In this document: piece after piece, positions 16,347-25,525 of the stretch
Layout: the number at the start of each line of letters is the position of its first letter
Numbering within the stretch: the first letter of the stretch is position 1
Assembly (NCBI RefSeq): GCF_003254745.1
Contig: NZ_QKXH01000001.1
Coordinates: forward strand, 310,001 to 374,000
Source of the DNA: Flavobacterium aquariorum
Lineage (GTDB): Bacteria > Bacteroidota > Bacteroidia > Flavobacteriales > Flavobacteriaceae
Direction: 5' to 3'
Length of the DNA: 64,000 nt
The notes under the pieces: model-generated
The model's input: only the letters and a program-made list of their open reading frames with translations
What the model was told of the DNA's origin: nothing
Databases searched by the model: none
Program-made: the position numbers and the translations under genes

Positions 16347-17828
16347 CTATTTGCCCGCTAGCCATGACCTCGGATTAGTATAAGTTGTGTTTTGTGTGAT
16401 AGCAAATTTTAATATTGTTTTCCCATCTCCGTTGGTTTTTATTTTTCCCAAACTTTGTCTTATACTCACGTTGTCTCCTTTAGTTACATTAACCGAACTC
16501 AAGTTTTGATATATCGTAAAAAAATCACCATGTTGTAGCATCACCAATTTATTTACCGGTGAAATAATGATAACGCTCGTTACCACCCCTGCAAATACAG
16601 CTCTGGCACTGGAGCCGGAATCGGTGGTAAATTCCAATCCGCTGTTGTGGATTTGAAGTTCTTTATATACTGGATGGAATTGATCACCATAACCCAAAGA
16701 GATAAATCCTCTTTCGACCGGCCAAGGCAATTTTCCTTTATTCGCTTTAAAATTATCCGAATCCACTTTATCTTTAGGTGACAAATTCATTTTTGTTGTT
16801 GAAACAACTACAGTTGGGTTAGCGACTGATGTTTCCTTCGCAACGACTGGTACCTCCTGAGCAATGGCTTTTTCAACTTCCTTCGGAATAGGGATAGGCT
16901 TTGGTTTTGGTTTCGAATTGGCTTTTGCCTGCGCTGCAGCTAATGCATTGGCTTTCTCGATCTCTTTTTTCTTTTCTAATGCTTTGGCTTTTTCCAAGGC
17001 AATAGCTTTAGCGGCCGCTTGGGCTTTTGTTTTTGCAATTGCATCGGCTTTAGCTTTTTCCTTCGCTATTTTTTCCGCTTTTTCCCTCGCCGCTTTTCTA
17101 TTAGCTTCAGCAATGGCTTCGCGAATTAATTTGTCGATTTTTTTATCTATCGTTTTAGCTTCTTGTTGCTTTTTCTTGATTGCAGCTATGATTTTCTTTT
17201 TATCTTTCTTTAAAGACTCCACCAGTTTTAATTGTTCCTGCTTTTCTTTTTCCAACGACAATCTTTCTTTATCATTTTCGGCAATGAGCTGTTCTTTTGC
17301 ACTTTTTTGAACATCCAATTTGGCATTAAAAGTGTAAAGTACATTTGTTTTGGATTTTATTTCTTGTCCTTGCATCTGTCTAAAATTTGTATACTGTTTC
17401 ATATACTGTGCTCTTTTATAAGCTTGCAAAAAACTTTCTGACGACAATAAAAACATTGCACGACTTTCTTCTGACCGACTTTTATAGGATTGAACAATCA
17501 TTTTGGCATAATCCTCTTTGAGTAATTGCAGTTCCTTTTCTAATTTTGCAATTTGCGCTTGATTGGCAACTATTGAATTTCCCAGAAGTGATGTTTGTTT
17601 TTCGGTAGTAGCAATCAGTTCTTCTTTAAGTTTGATTTTATTGCTTTGCAAAACAATCGCTTTGGTCGCCGTTGTTTCTTTCTTCTTTACCGTTTGAAGT
17701 TTGGTTTCGTTTTCTAGAATCTCTTTTTGAATTTTAGCTTTCCGCTCTTCCAGCTTTTTTTGATTGTCCTGACTCCAAGTTAGAGCTGTTGTAATTAGAA
17801 AAATAAAACTTAGAAAATATTTTAACAT
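16347..17828 (-). CDS. EnvC-like murein hydrolase activator with degenerate LytM domain (paralogue 1)
   Basis: 493 residues from the ATG at 17828, which gives the signal peptide MLKYFLSFIFLITTALTWSQ; the frame also opens at a TTG that is really part of the -7 box. A long periplasmic coiled coil is followed by an Ala/Lys-rich linker of about 90 residues and a C-terminal M23/LytM domain. The usual zinc ligands are missing: HNSGLE replaces HxxxD, and the final HxH is replaced by LKFAIT. This fits EnvC, which activates amidases instead of cutting peptidoglycan itself, at cell division. A shorter paralogue follows upstream. Confidence 0.87.
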   Translation of the reverse strand: MLKYFLSFIFLITTALTWSQDNQKKLEERKAKIQKEILENETKLQTVKKKETTATKAIVLQSNKIKLKEELIATTEKQTSLLGNSIVANQAQIAKLEKELQLLKEDYAKMIVQSYKSRSEESRAMFLLSSESFLQAYKRAQYMKQYTNFRQMQGQEIKSKTNVLYTFNAKLDVQKSAKEQLIAENDKERLSLEKEKQEQLKLVESLKKDKKKIIAAIKKKQQEAKTIDKKIDKLIREAIAEANRKAAREKAEKIAKEKAKADAIAKTKAQAAAKAIALEKAKALEKKKEIEKANALAAAQAKANSKPKPKPIPIPKEVEKAIAQEVPVVAKETSVANPTVVVSTTKMNLSPKDKVDSDNFKANKGKLPWPVERGFISLGYGDQFHPVYKELQIHNSGLEFTTDSGSSARAVFAGVVTSVIIISPVNKLVMLQHGDFFTIYQNLSSVNVTKGDNVSIRQSLGKIKTNGDGKTILKFAITQNTTYTNPRSWLAGK

Positions 17829-17846
17829 CGCAAATTGTATAAGGTG

Positions 17847-17854
17847 CAAACTTA
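17847..17854 (-). promoter_or_regulatory. -7 element of the first envC-like gene
   Basis: TAAGTTTG on the minus strand, 19 bases before the ATG at 17828. Its TTG coincides with an alternative in-frame start, which argues against that start. Confidence 0.6.
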
Positions 17855-17870
17855 ATGAATGATTTTATTA

Positions 17871-17916
17871 AAAAGCAGCACTAATTTATTTTTAGAAATA
17901 AATTAGTGCTGCTTTT
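17871..17916 (-). terminator. Terminator between the two envC-like genes
   Basis: A 21-bp perfect stem, AAAAGCAGCACTAATTTATT-type arm at 17871-17891 against its complement at 17896-17916, with a 4-base loop, directly after the stop of the second envC-like gene. Confidence 0.88.
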
Positions 17917-17929
17917 GCTCTTACAAAAA

Positions 17930-19162
17930 CTACATATTATACAACCAAGATGCAGGGTTGTTGTAGGTTGTGTTTTGTGAAATAGTGAACTTCAAGATTG
18001 TTTTTCCTTCACTATTAGTTCTTATTTTCCCCAAACTTTGTTTGATATTTACTTTTTCACCTTTGCTCACGAAAACAGAACTTAAATTTTGATATACGGT
18101 GAAGCAATCTCCATGTTGGATCATTACGGCTTTGTTTACTGGAGACAACACGATAACACTGGTCACTTCTCCACCAAAAACAGCTCTCGCATTTGATCCT
18201 TGTTCCGTGGTAATTTCCACTCCACTATTATGAATCACAAGACTTGGATAAACTGGGTGTGGTTGATCTCCAAATGGAAGTGACACGAAACCTTTTTCAA
18301 CAGGCCAAGGTAATTTTCCTCTATTGGCCCTGAAATTATCTGCCAATATTTTGGATTCAGCCGTCAGAACAATTTTTGACGACGTATAGGCCGCTACTGG
18401 AGCATTTGGGTTTTCGCTCGCTGCTTTTCTATTGGCTGCGGCAATGGCTTCACGAATTAAACGATCGATTTGACGGTCGATAGCACGCGATTCCTGTTGC
18501 TTTCTTTTAATTTCCGCGGTGATTTTTTTCTTATCTTTTTTTATTGAATTCACCAACTTCAGTTGTTCTCTCTTTTCTTTTTCAAGAGACAATTTCTCTT
18601 TAGTATTTTCGGCTAACAATTTCTTTTTAGCTGCTTTTTGAATGTTCAGCCTTTGATTGTAACCTAAAAGTTCATCGGTTTTCGACTTGATTTCCTCCCC
18701 CTGCATTTTTCTATAACTCGTATATTGTTTCATATACTGAGCTCTTTTGTAAGCCTGTAAAAAATTCTCAGATGACAATAAAAACATGGCTCTACTTTGC
18801 TCTGATCTGCTTTTATATGATTTCACAATCATCTTGGCATAGTCTTCTTTAAGAATAGCCAGTTCTCTATTCAACTTATTAATTTTCATTTGATTGATAT
18901 ACATGTCATTACTAAGAATCTTTGTCTGTTTCTCAGTGGTACGAATCAATTTTTCTTTCAATTTTATTTTATTGCTCTGCAAAATAATCACATTGACAGC
19001 CGACTTTTCTTTTTTCTTTACCGTTTGCAGTAACTTTTCATTATCCAAAATTTCTTGTTGAATTTCGGCTTTACGCTTTTCTAGTTTTTCTTGTTGCGAT
19101 TCCTGTCCCCACATTACTGAGGTAGTGCATAAAAAAAACAGGCCTAAGAGAAATTTTCGCAT
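17930..19162 (-). CDS. EnvC-like murein hydrolase activator with degenerate LytM domain (paralogue 2)
   Basis: 410 residues from the ATG at 19162 (signal peptide MRKFLLGLFFLCTTSVMWGQ). It is a tandem paralogue of its neighbour, sharing coiled-coil segments such as MFLLSSENFLQAYKRAQYMK almost word for word, but the linker is short. The LytM domain again lacks zinc ligands (HNSGVE, LKFTIS), so it should be a regulatory protein for cell-wall amidases. It lies 23 bases after the DUF4292 gene and has a promoter overlapping that gene's end. Confidence 0.87.
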   Translation of the reverse strand: MRKFLLGLFFLCTTSVMWGQESQQEKLEKRKAEIQQEILDNEKLLQTVKKKEKSAVNVIILQSNKIKLKEKLIRTTEKQTKILSNDMYINQMKINKLNRELAILKEDYAKMIVKSYKSRSEQSRAMFLLSSENFLQAYKRAQYMKQYTSYRKMQGEEIKSKTDELLGYNQRLNIQKAAKKKLLAENTKEKLSLEKEKREQLKLVNSIKKDKKKITAEIKRKQQESRAIDRQIDRLIREAIAAANRKAASENPNAPVAAYTSSKIVLTAESKILADNFRANRGKLPWPVEKGFVSLPFGDQPHPVYPSLVIHNSGVEITTEQGSNARAVFGGEVTSVIVLSPVNKAVMIQHGDCFTVYQNLSSVFVSKGEKVNIKQSLGKIRTNSEGKTILKFTISQNTTYNNPASWLYNM

Positions 19163-19180
19163 CTTACAATTATATTTGTT

Positions 19181-19188
19181 CAAATTTA
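19181..19188 (-). promoter_or_regulatory. -7 element of the second envC-like gene
   Basis: TAAATTTG on the minus strand, overlapping the stop codon of the DUF4292 gene and 19 bases before the ATG at 19162. Confidence 0.5.
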
Positions 19189-19989
19189 CTTAATTAAAAT
19201 CCTTTTATAACCATTTGGAACACTATATGGAAAAGTAAGTTCTTCATTTATGGTTATAGTACTGTATCCCAAATTAATCTCGGTTTTGCCTTTTTCCTGT
19301 TCGGCATTAATGGCAATATCTGATGGAATCGGAGACTCATTATACATTTTATAATCCGAATAAGATACTTCTATCTTTCTGTTTTCGGACGTCTGGGTAA
19401 TCTCTTGCTTGTTTAATAGAAATTTATCTTTGTCTAAAAAGAAATATTTCTTGGTGTTGTCATTCAAAATATTTTCCAATCGATACGTCTGGTCAACTAA
19501 GGAATCTTTGTAGTTCCCTTTGGTTAAATCATCCATTGCTTGTCCAACCAAGATATTTTGCACTTTATTAAAATCCAAATCCGTTCCTAACCATTTGCTT
19601 AATGTACTAAAATCGCCTTCGAAATAACTGGCATTTAGCTTCTCATAATAACTTACTGTAGTTGGCGTTATCAAGGCTTTGGCCATAGTAATCCCTAGAA
19701 AACGAATGCTTACCAAAATTTGTTCGTTCTTTTTAATTTTAATTTCTGCAGTTAAATTTTGAGTTTGCTTATCGTCGCTATATTTTACATTGGATTTTAT
19801 GTATAATGTATTAAAATCGTTTTTGTTGGCATAGTAATTTTTTATAATTCGCTCTGCTGTCATGCGATTCGTATCTGTACTTTTACTCTCATTCACCACT
19901 TTTGCCTTTGCCTTACAGGACACCAACGTAAGTGAACTACCTACGCAAACTATAAAAACAAAAAGTACTCTTACTAGAAATCGATTCAT
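19186..19989 (-). CDS. DUF4292 family lipoprotein
   Basis: 267 residues with a lipoprotein signal peptide: LTLVSCKAK, Cys at 25. The mature domain (ADIKIKKNEQILVSIRFLGI-type strands, SDYKMYNESPIPSDIAINAE) fits DUF4292, a LolA/LolB-like fold in Bacteroidota. It may carry or insert lipoproteins or LPS parts in the periplasm. Its start overlaps the preceding TPR stop by one base (TAATG), so they form an operon. Confidence 0.85.
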   Translation of the reverse strand: MNRFLVRVLFVFIVCVGSSLTLVSCKAKAKVVNESKSTDTNRMTAERIIKNYYANKNDFNTLYIKSNVKYSDDKQTQNLTAEIKIKKNEQILVSIRFLGITMAKALITPTTVSYYEKLNASYFEGDFSTLSKWLGTDLDFNKVQNILVGQAMDDLTKGNYKDSLVDQTYRLENILNDNTKKYFFLDKDKFLLNKQEITQTSENRKIEVSYSDYKMYNESPIPSDIAINAEQEKGKTEINLGYSTITINEELTFPYSVPNGYKRILIK

Positions 19990-21341
19990 TATTTTTTTTC
20001 TTTTAATAATTGATTGGCTTTATTGAAATATAATTCTTTTTTGGTTGGATCGCCTAAACCATTATAGGCTTCTCCGAGTTGAATATTAAAATTGATTTCT
20101 AAATTTTTATTTTCGACAACATAATCTAAACCCATTTCAAGAATATCTTTGGCCTTCTTGAACAATTGTAATTGATTATTCGCCATGCCTGCATAATAAT
20201 AAAACTGTGGTTCTGCAGGATAGTTATCAATCATTGCCATTGATTTTTTGACTACGGGTTCAAACTGCTTGAGTTCGGTATTGGCTTGAAGCCAAAGTAA
20301 ATTCGTCTCCAAATCAACTTCTGAACTATTTTTCTGGGATAGATCATAATATTTAATTGCCTTATCCCACTGTTTTTTATTGTGATAAAACTTACCTATT
20401 TCTTTGGCTACATTTACGGATGGATCATTTTTAAAATATCCAATCGCATTATCCAAATCAGGCACAAATTGTGGATTTGCATTGGCAAAAAGCAAAAACT
20501 CATTCAGAATTCGGTGCTTTATTTTGGAATCAATTTTGGAACTTGCCAAAACCATATTCATCGATTTTACCGCATTGGCACCATCATTATTGTCAAGATA
20601 ATTTTTGAACAAACTAACCTGGGCCCAAACCGACTCTGGAATTTCTTTTTCCAGTTTTTTGGCAACTTCCTGTACTTTATTTTCCTCATTATTGTTTGAA
20701 TATAGGAATATCAAAGCAATATAATTGGATTCTTCTTTTGGATTTTTTTCAATCTGCTCTTTTAAATTATCAATCTCCGAACTTTGATATTTCCCTTCAG
20801 ACAAGATTTCCATTTTGTACATTTCCCTTCTCTCCGTTTTACCAACCTTTTCGTTTAACTCATTAATTAAAGCCAACGCCTTATCTAATTGTTTGGTTGC
20901 CATGTAAAGTGAAACCAGGTCCTCTTTGTATTCGGCATCAAAAGGGATAATTTTATTGACAAAAATTATGGCTTGATTGAAATCTTTGGTTTCATAACAC
21001 ACGTCATACAATCCTACCCAAAACCATTTATTGTTGGCATCAATTTGAGTGGCATGCTCATAAGAGGAATAGGCATTCTTATAATCCTTGGAATATTGGT
21101 AATTCTTCCCCATTTCAAAATAAATGGTAGCATCATTGGGCTTCAATTTTAAACATTGTTCCAATGCTACTAACGATTTGTCGTAATTTTCGATACTTTT
21201 TTGAAAAATAGATTCGTAGAAAAAATCTTGAAACTTGTCCCCTTCCACTTTAATTTCCTCAGGTTCCGTTTGCGCCAATACAGTAACAGTATTGCTAAGC
21301 AAAACAGAGAAAGCGAATATGAAAGGCCATTTTTTTTTCAT
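19989..21341 (-). CDS. Tetratricopeptide-repeat periplasmic protein
   Basis: 450 residues from the ATG at 21341, chosen because MKKKWPFIFAFSVLLSNTVTVLAQ is a clean signal peptide. The mature part is a series of TPR helices (for example LKPNDATIYFEMGKNYQYSK, AIKYYDLSQKN, QPQFYYYAGMANNQLQLFKK). TPR arrays bind protein partners; in this operon, with DUF4292 and the EnvC-like genes, it likely works in envelope assembly. The specific partner is unknown. Confidence 0.85.
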   Translation of the reverse strand: MKKKWPFIFAFSVLLSNTVTVLAQTEPEEIKVEGDKFQDFFYESIFQKSIENYDKSLVALEQCLKLKPNDATIYFEMGKNYQYSKDYKNAYSSYEHATQIDANNKWFWVGLYDVCYETKDFNQAIIFVNKIIPFDAEYKEDLVSLYMATKQLDKALALINELNEKVGKTERREMYKMEILSEGKYQSSEIDNLKEQIEKNPKEESNYIALIFLYSNNNEENKVQEVAKKLEKEIPESVWAQVSLFKNYLDNNDGANAVKSMNMVLASSKIDSKIKHRILNEFLLFANANPQFVPDLDNAIGYFKNDPSVNVAKEIGKFYHNKKQWDKAIKYYDLSQKNSSEVDLETNLLWLQANTELKQFEPVVKKSMAMIDNYPAEPQFYYYAGMANNQLQLFKKAKDILEMGLDYVVENKNLEINFNIQLGEAYNGLGDPTKKELYFNKANQLLKEKK

Positions 21342-21412
21342 TGAAAAAGAAGTCTTCGAGAACAAAATCAATAGTATTGTTATCCTTTGCAAAATAAATT
21401 AAAAAAACAACA

Positions 21413-21446
21413 AAGCAGCATAATAAAAACTTAAATAATGCTGCTT
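21413..21446 (-). terminator. Terminator of the nucleotidyltransferase gene
   Basis: AAGCAGCAT (21413-21421) pairs with ATGCTGCTT (21438-21446); on the minus strand it is followed by a T-rich run. Confidence 0.75.
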
Positions 21447-21471
21447 GCTATTTTTAATTATATGCTTAAAA

Positions 21472-22482
21472 TTATTCTAAAACCGAATAATCACCAATGC
21501 TTATATTACTAAATTTTCCATCAAAACTAGCGTGATTTCCAATCATCGCATTGTCCAAATTAGCATTTTTTATATGTGAATGTGTTTGTACCAAACTGTT
21601 TTGAATTGTACTGTTTTGTACATGACAGGCATCACCTAGTGATACATTTGGACCAACTGTTGCGTTGATTAAAATTACATTTTTTCCAATATAACAAGGG
21701 GGAATAATAGTCGAGTTTTCCAATTTGACACTTTCATCAACCAAATTGATTCCATCACTTTGAAGAAATCTTAACATTCTGGAATTGGTTTCTACGGTAA
21801 CATCTTTGTTTCCGCAATCCATCCACTCATCAACTTTTCCTGGAACAAATTTCATGCCTTTGGCCATCATTTGTTTTATTCCGTCATTAATTTGATATTC
21901 TCCGCCGTGAATGATGTTATTATCCAATACCAATTGAAGCTCATTTTTTAAAACACCAATATCTTTAAAATAGTAAATTCCGATAACGGCAAGATCTGAA
22001 ACAAATTCTTTTGGTTTTTCCACCAGTTCAATTATTTCATTATCCTCATTTAAGTTTACCACACCAAAAGCTTCCGGCTGATCTACTTGTTTTACCCAAA
22101 TAACACTATCGGCATCTTTATCCAAGTCAAAATTAGCACGAATTAAAGTATCGGCATAGGCAATAACGGCCGGTCCGCTCAAAGAATCTTTGGCACACAT
22201 AATGGCGTGACCCGTTCCAAGTGCCTCATTTTGATAATAAATGGTTCCTTTGGCTCCTAACTTTTGGGCAATTGCAATTAAATCTTCTTCTACTTTTTTT
22301 CCAAAACTTTCATGAATGATAAAGGCAATTTCTTCAATATCCTGATTTAAAACTCCAGCAATATCTTCGACCAAACGGTGTACGATTGGTTTTCCGGCAA
22401 CCGGGATTAAAGGCTTAGGAATAGTTAATGTATGTGGGCGAAGGCGTGATCCACGTCCTGCCATTGGTACTATTATTTTCAT
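21472..22482 (-). CDS. Sugar-phosphate nucleotidyltransferase
   Basis: 336 residues. The N-terminal GT-A-type domain opens with MKIIVPMAGRGSRLRPHTLT and PKPLIPVAGKP, the nucleotide-binding loop and Lys of glucose-1-phosphate thymidylyltransferase/UDP-glucose pyrophosphorylase enzymes. A C-terminal left-handed beta-helix (CYIGKNVILINATVGPNVSL, GNHASFDGK) follows. It makes an activated sugar for envelope glycans; whether UTP or dTTP and which sugar cannot be settled. First in a run with dut and a flippase on the same strand, likely cotranscribed. Confidence 0.87.
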   Translation of the reverse strand: MKIIVPMAGRGSRLRPHTLTIPKPLIPVAGKPIVHRLVEDIAGVLNQDIEEIAFIIHESFGKKVEEDLIAIAQKLGAKGTIYYQNEALGTGHAIMCAKDSLSGPAVIAYADTLIRANFDLDKDADSVIWVKQVDQPEAFGVVNLNEDNEIIELVEKPKEFVSDLAVIGIYYFKDIGVLKNELQLVLDNNIIHGGEYQINDGIKQMMAKGMKFVPGKVDEWMDCGNKDVTVETNSRMLRFLQSDGINLVDESVKLENSTIIPPCYIGKNVILINATVGPNVSLGDACHVQNSTIQNSLVQTHSHIKNANLDNAMIGNHASFDGKFSNISIGDYSVLE

Positions 22483-22628
22483 TTGGTTTGGTTATTTTAC
22501 TGTAAAGTGTACTATTTGAAAGCACACTTAACTATATTATTATTTATTTTTTAGAAGATTAAAAGTAAATCCATTTACTACTGCTTCTTCTTTTTGCATT
22601 CTGTAATCTGCTAACTAAACACTGCTTA

Positions 22629-23063
22629 CTACTTCACTCCTGTACTTCCAAATCCACCTTCTCCTCTTGAGGTTTCAGATAATTCCTCAACTTCAATCCA
22701 CTCAGCTCGTTCGTGTTTTGCAATAATAAGCTGGGCAATTCTTTCTCCATTTTCGATAACAAATGGATCGTTTGATAAATTTACTAAAATTACTCCTATT
22801 TCGCCTCTATAATCGGCATCGACTGTTCCGGGCGCATTAAGAACGGTTATTCCGTTTTTGGCAGCCAATCCACTTCTTGGGCGCACCTGAGCTTCATAAC
22901 CTATTGGCAATTCAATGAAAAGGCCTGTTTTTACTATGGTTCTTTCAAGAGGCTGCAAAGTTATTGATTGCGTTAAATTTGCCCTTAAATCCATTCCTGC
23001 AGAGGCAATGGTTTCGTAATTTGGCAATGCATGCTGTGATTTGTTGATGATGTTTATTGTCAT
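22629..23063 (-). CDS. dut: dUTP diphosphatase
   Basis: 144 residues, trimeric dUTPase size. The five motifs are visible: [29 protein letters not shown] with the catalytic Asp, GERIAQLI, and the C-terminal [10 protein letters not shown]. It converts dUTP to dUMP, keeping uracil out of DNA and supplying thymidylate synthesis. Confidence 0.97.
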   Translation of the reverse strand: MTINIINKSQHALPNYETIASAGMDLRANLTQSITLQPLERTIVKTGLFIELPIGYEAQVRPRSGLAAKNGITVLNAPGTVDADYRGEIGVILVNLSNDPFVIENGERIAQLIIAKHERAEWIEVEELSETSRGEGGFGSTGVK

Positions 23064-23100
23064 TATTTTTTTAAATATAAAATGTATTTGATTACGGAAA

Positions 23101-23163
23101 GCCCTAGCCCTGATGGAAGCGGCATCCCACGCTTTTTTGCGTGGATACAGCGGACAGCAGGAA
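23101..23163 (+). repeat. Copy 3 of dispersed intergenic repeat with variable hairpin (compact form)
   Basis: GCCCTAGCCCTGATGGAAGC, then a CCACGC-tttttt-GCGTGG hairpin, then ATACAGCGGACAGCAGGA. It sits between dut and the flippase, oriented against those minus-strand genes. Same 5' and 3' blocks as the copies at 8881, 15258 and 61851. Confidence 0.65.
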
Positions 23164-23170
23164 ATAGCTT

Positions 23171-24640
23171 CTAATTTTTAGTTGGACGTTTTAAAATTCG
23201 TAAAAGTGTTTCTTTTTCATTGTAATAGATAAAGCCCATAAATACCGCCAAAAGTGAAATCCCTATGTAATAATTACCACTAAATCCATAAAAAGAAATA
23301 CATGAAAAACCGGTAGATAAACCAAGATAGCCTACAATTTTTTTCTTGTCATAAGGAATTGGGTAATACTTATTTCCGAGATAATAGGAAATAAACATCA
23401 TACTCCCGTAGGCTGAGATGGTTGCAATAGCCGAACCGTAATAGCTGTACTTTGGAATTAATAAATAGTTCAAGACCAAGGTTACAATTGCGCCCACTAT
23501 TGAAATGTATGCTCCTACATAGGTTTTATCGATGAGTTTATACCAAACAGAAAGATTAGTGTAAATCCCCAAGAAAAAATTAGCCAAAATAATCAGCGGA
23601 ACCACTTTCATAGCTTCCCAATAAGAGGAATTTGGAATCATAACTTGTTTCAAAAGATCAGCAAATACTATTACAGACAATAAAATAAACGATCCAAAAA
23701 TCACAAAATATTTGGTAACTGTTGCGTAGGTTTGTTGCGCATTTTCATCAGAAGCATGACTAAAAAAGAAAGGCTCAATTCCCAGCGTATAAGCAGTTCT
23801 ATATAACACCATAAAAAGTCCCAATTTATAGCAGGCTGAATATACTCCTACCTGTTCTGCCGCAATATTGGCCGGCAATAATTTACCCAAGAGAATTTTG
23901 TCAAATTGTTCGTTAATCGCAAAGGCAATTCCGGCAACCATAATGGGCAATCCGTAGTGCATCATACGTTTCCAAAGTTCATAATCAAATTTCCATTTGA
24001 TGGTAAAATAATCCGGAAAAAGTACCACAAAAGTTAGAAAACTGGCTATGATATTGGCAAGAAAAATATATCCAATCTGGAAATTCTCAATATAAACGGA
24101 ACTTAGAAAACTGTCGGGTTGTGATACCGAAACACTTGGCAAATAGAGTAAAAAAAACAAATTGAAAGATAGATTGACTACTACATTCCCAATTTTGATC
24201 AAAGCATAAAATTTTGGTCTTTGGTTGGCCCTCAACTTAGAAAAAGGAACAATGACCAAAGCATCTAATGCTAAAATCCAAATAGAATAGGTGATGTATT
24301 GCGTATCGACTCCAGACCAAAGTGCCAAGGAATTTCGAAACAATAAGGCTATAAAAACGAAAAGAATTGTGGACCAGAAAATGGAAACAGTAGTCGTTTC
24401 GACCACGCTTTCCTTATTTTTCTCAGAATTGTAAAATCTAAAAAAAGCAGTTTCCATACCATAAGCGAGAATGACATTGAAAAAAATCATCCAAGCAAAT
24501 ATGATGGATACTTTACCGTACTCTTCTTTTGGAAGCAAGTGTGTGTAAAGAGGCACCAAAAGAAAGCTAAACATCCTTGGTATTACTGTGGCAAGCCCAT
24601 ATATGGCTGTTTGTTTAAAAAGCTTTTTATATAATCCCAA
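23171..24640 (-). CDS. Polysaccharide flippase (Wzx/MOP family)
   Basis: 489 residues with about 12 to 14 membrane segments, of the oligosaccharide flippase/MOP superfamily. The start at 24640 is TTG; I keep it because [23 protein letters not shown] is the usual N-terminus of this Bacteroidota group. It probably moves lipid-linked oligosaccharides across the inner membrane. It groups with the nucleotidyltransferase and dut on the same strand, and is separate from the second flippase in the EPS cluster. Confidence 0.87.
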   Translation of the reverse strand: MGLYKKLFKQTAIYGLATVIPRMFSFLLVPLYTHLLPKEEYGKVSIIFAWMIFFNVILAYGMETAFFRFYNSEKNKESVVETTTVSIFWSTILFVFIALLFRNSLALWSGVDTQYITYSIWILALDALVIVPFSKLRANQRPKFYALIKIGNVVVNLSFNLFFLLYLPSVSVSQPDSFLSSVYIENFQIGYIFLANIIASFLTFVVLFPDYFTIKWKFDYELWKRMMHYGLPIMVAGIAFAINEQFDKILLGKLLPANIAAEQVGVYSACYKLGLFMVLYRTAYTLGIEPFFFSHASDENAQQTYATVTKYFVIFGSFILLSVIVFADLLKQVMIPNSSYWEAMKVVPLIILANFFLGIYTNLSVWYKLIDKTYVGAYISIVGAIVTLVLNYLLIPKYSYYGSAIATISAYGSMMFISYYLGNKYYPIPYDKKKIVGYLGLSTGFSCISFYGFSGNYYIGISLLAVFMGFIYYNEKETLLRILKRPTKN

Positions 24641-24670
24641 AATGAATTTTCTGTTAATTATTATAAAACA

Positions 24671-24698
24671 AAAATAACCAATTCTTTGGTTATTTTTT
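24671..24698 (-). terminator. Terminator of the GNAT gene
   Basis: AAAATAACCA-attct-TTGGTTATTTTTT hairpin with T-run, 40 bases after the GNAT stop on the minus strand; also faces the flippase start. Confidence 0.8.
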
Positions 24699-24738
24699 GT
24701 GTTTTGCAGGTGAATAAAGTTTCAAAATGAAATTGTAA

Positions 24739-25176
24739 CTATGTCAGTCCTTCTTCATCTAACATTTTTATAAAATGAAACCCTTTTGGTACATATCCTT
24801 GATTGTAATAAAAACGATGGGCAGTAAAATTACCCGTGAAAGCATCCAAAACAATAGCGGTACATCCTTCAGCTTTGGCTTTCACATCAATATAATCAGT
24901 CATCATCTTTCCAATGCCCTTAGAACGATGTTCCGAATGAACAATAAAATTATCAATTTCTATATACTTTCCTGTCCAAAGTTTAATTGCTGTCCAAAAA
25001 CCAGATATTCCGACGCAGATGTCATTTTCAAAAACTGCCACTTGTTTGTAATTATGGGGAACCATTTGCTGCAAATACGATTCGTACTTTTCTAAAGTGA
25101 GTTTAGGATACAAATGTTGCATCACTTCAATTTGAGCGAGCATTTCTGAAATGGTAGTGAGTTCAATAACTTTCAA
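24739..25176 (-). CDS. GNAT family N-acetyltransferase
   Basis: About 145 residues from a TTG at 25176 (LKVIELTTISEMLAQIEV as the N-terminus); a further 21 codons to an ATG at 25239 are open but are a hydrophobic, unlikely leader. Acetyl-CoA site motif is HRSKGIGKMMTDYI, with a conserved Asp-rich VLDAFTGNFTAHRFYYNQGY segment, standard for GNAT acetyltransferases of small substrates or peptides. The acceptor is unknown. A hairpin array (25322-25465) lies upstream of it. Confidence 0.8.
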   Translation of the reverse strand: MKVIELTTISEMLAQIEVMQHLYPKLTLEKYESYLQQMVPHNYKQVAVFENDICVGISGFWTAIKLWTGKYIEIDNFIVHSEHRSKGIGKMMTDYIDVKAKAEGCTAIVLDAFTGNFTAHRFYYNQGYVPKGFHFIKMLDEEGLT

Positions 25177-25321
25177 TTGAATAAATTTTAAAAATAGAAG
25201 AACAAAAATAAACAAAAAAGAACCATTCAGAAAAGTCAAAAAAAATTATTGAAATATCACCAAAAGTGGGTATTGTATAAATCTTAATAATGACTGATAT
25301 TTGTATAACAAAATTAAAATA

Positions 25322-25465
25322 AGGGGTTTATAAAGCTAATTGATCCCCAAAAAACAGAGCATAGGGTTTATAAAGCTAATTGTTCCCTCAAAAAAAAGCT
25401 CAGGGAAAAGCTAAGATTTACCCTTAAACATAGAGCAAAAGGATTATAAAGCTATTTGTTCCTTT
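25322..25465. repeat. Array of about four related hairpin units between atpG and the GNAT gene
   Basis: Four imperfect copies, spaced about 40 bases apart. Stems are GGGG..CCCC (25323-25348), AGGG..CCCT (25363-25388), AGGG..CCCT (25402-25424) and AAAGGA..TCCTTT (25438-25465). Loops share TTATAAAGCTAATTG-like text, and links share AAACAGAGCA-like text. The stem ends change together, keeping base pairing. Confidence 0.6.
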
Positions 25466-25479
25466 AAAAACAAAGCATA

Positions 25480-25506
25480 AAAAAAGAGCCAAATGGCTCT
25501 TTTTTC
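25480..25506 (-). terminator. Terminator of the atp operon
   Basis: AAAAAAAGAGCC-aaat-GGCTCTTTTTT, 20 bases after the atpG stop on the minus strand; classic intrinsic terminator. Confidence 0.92.
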
Positions 25507-25525
25507 ATTTTATGCATTTTATAAA

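Noticed and set aside
16864..17310. 148-codon plus-strand open frame opposite the EnvC-like gene
   Set aside because: It is the antisense of the Ala/Lys-rich linker, giving a low-complexity Phe/Ala/Ser sequence with no promoter.
25322..25465. Rho-independent terminator series
   Set aside because: Stems are short, loops are long and there are no T-runs; the real atp terminator is at 25480-25506.
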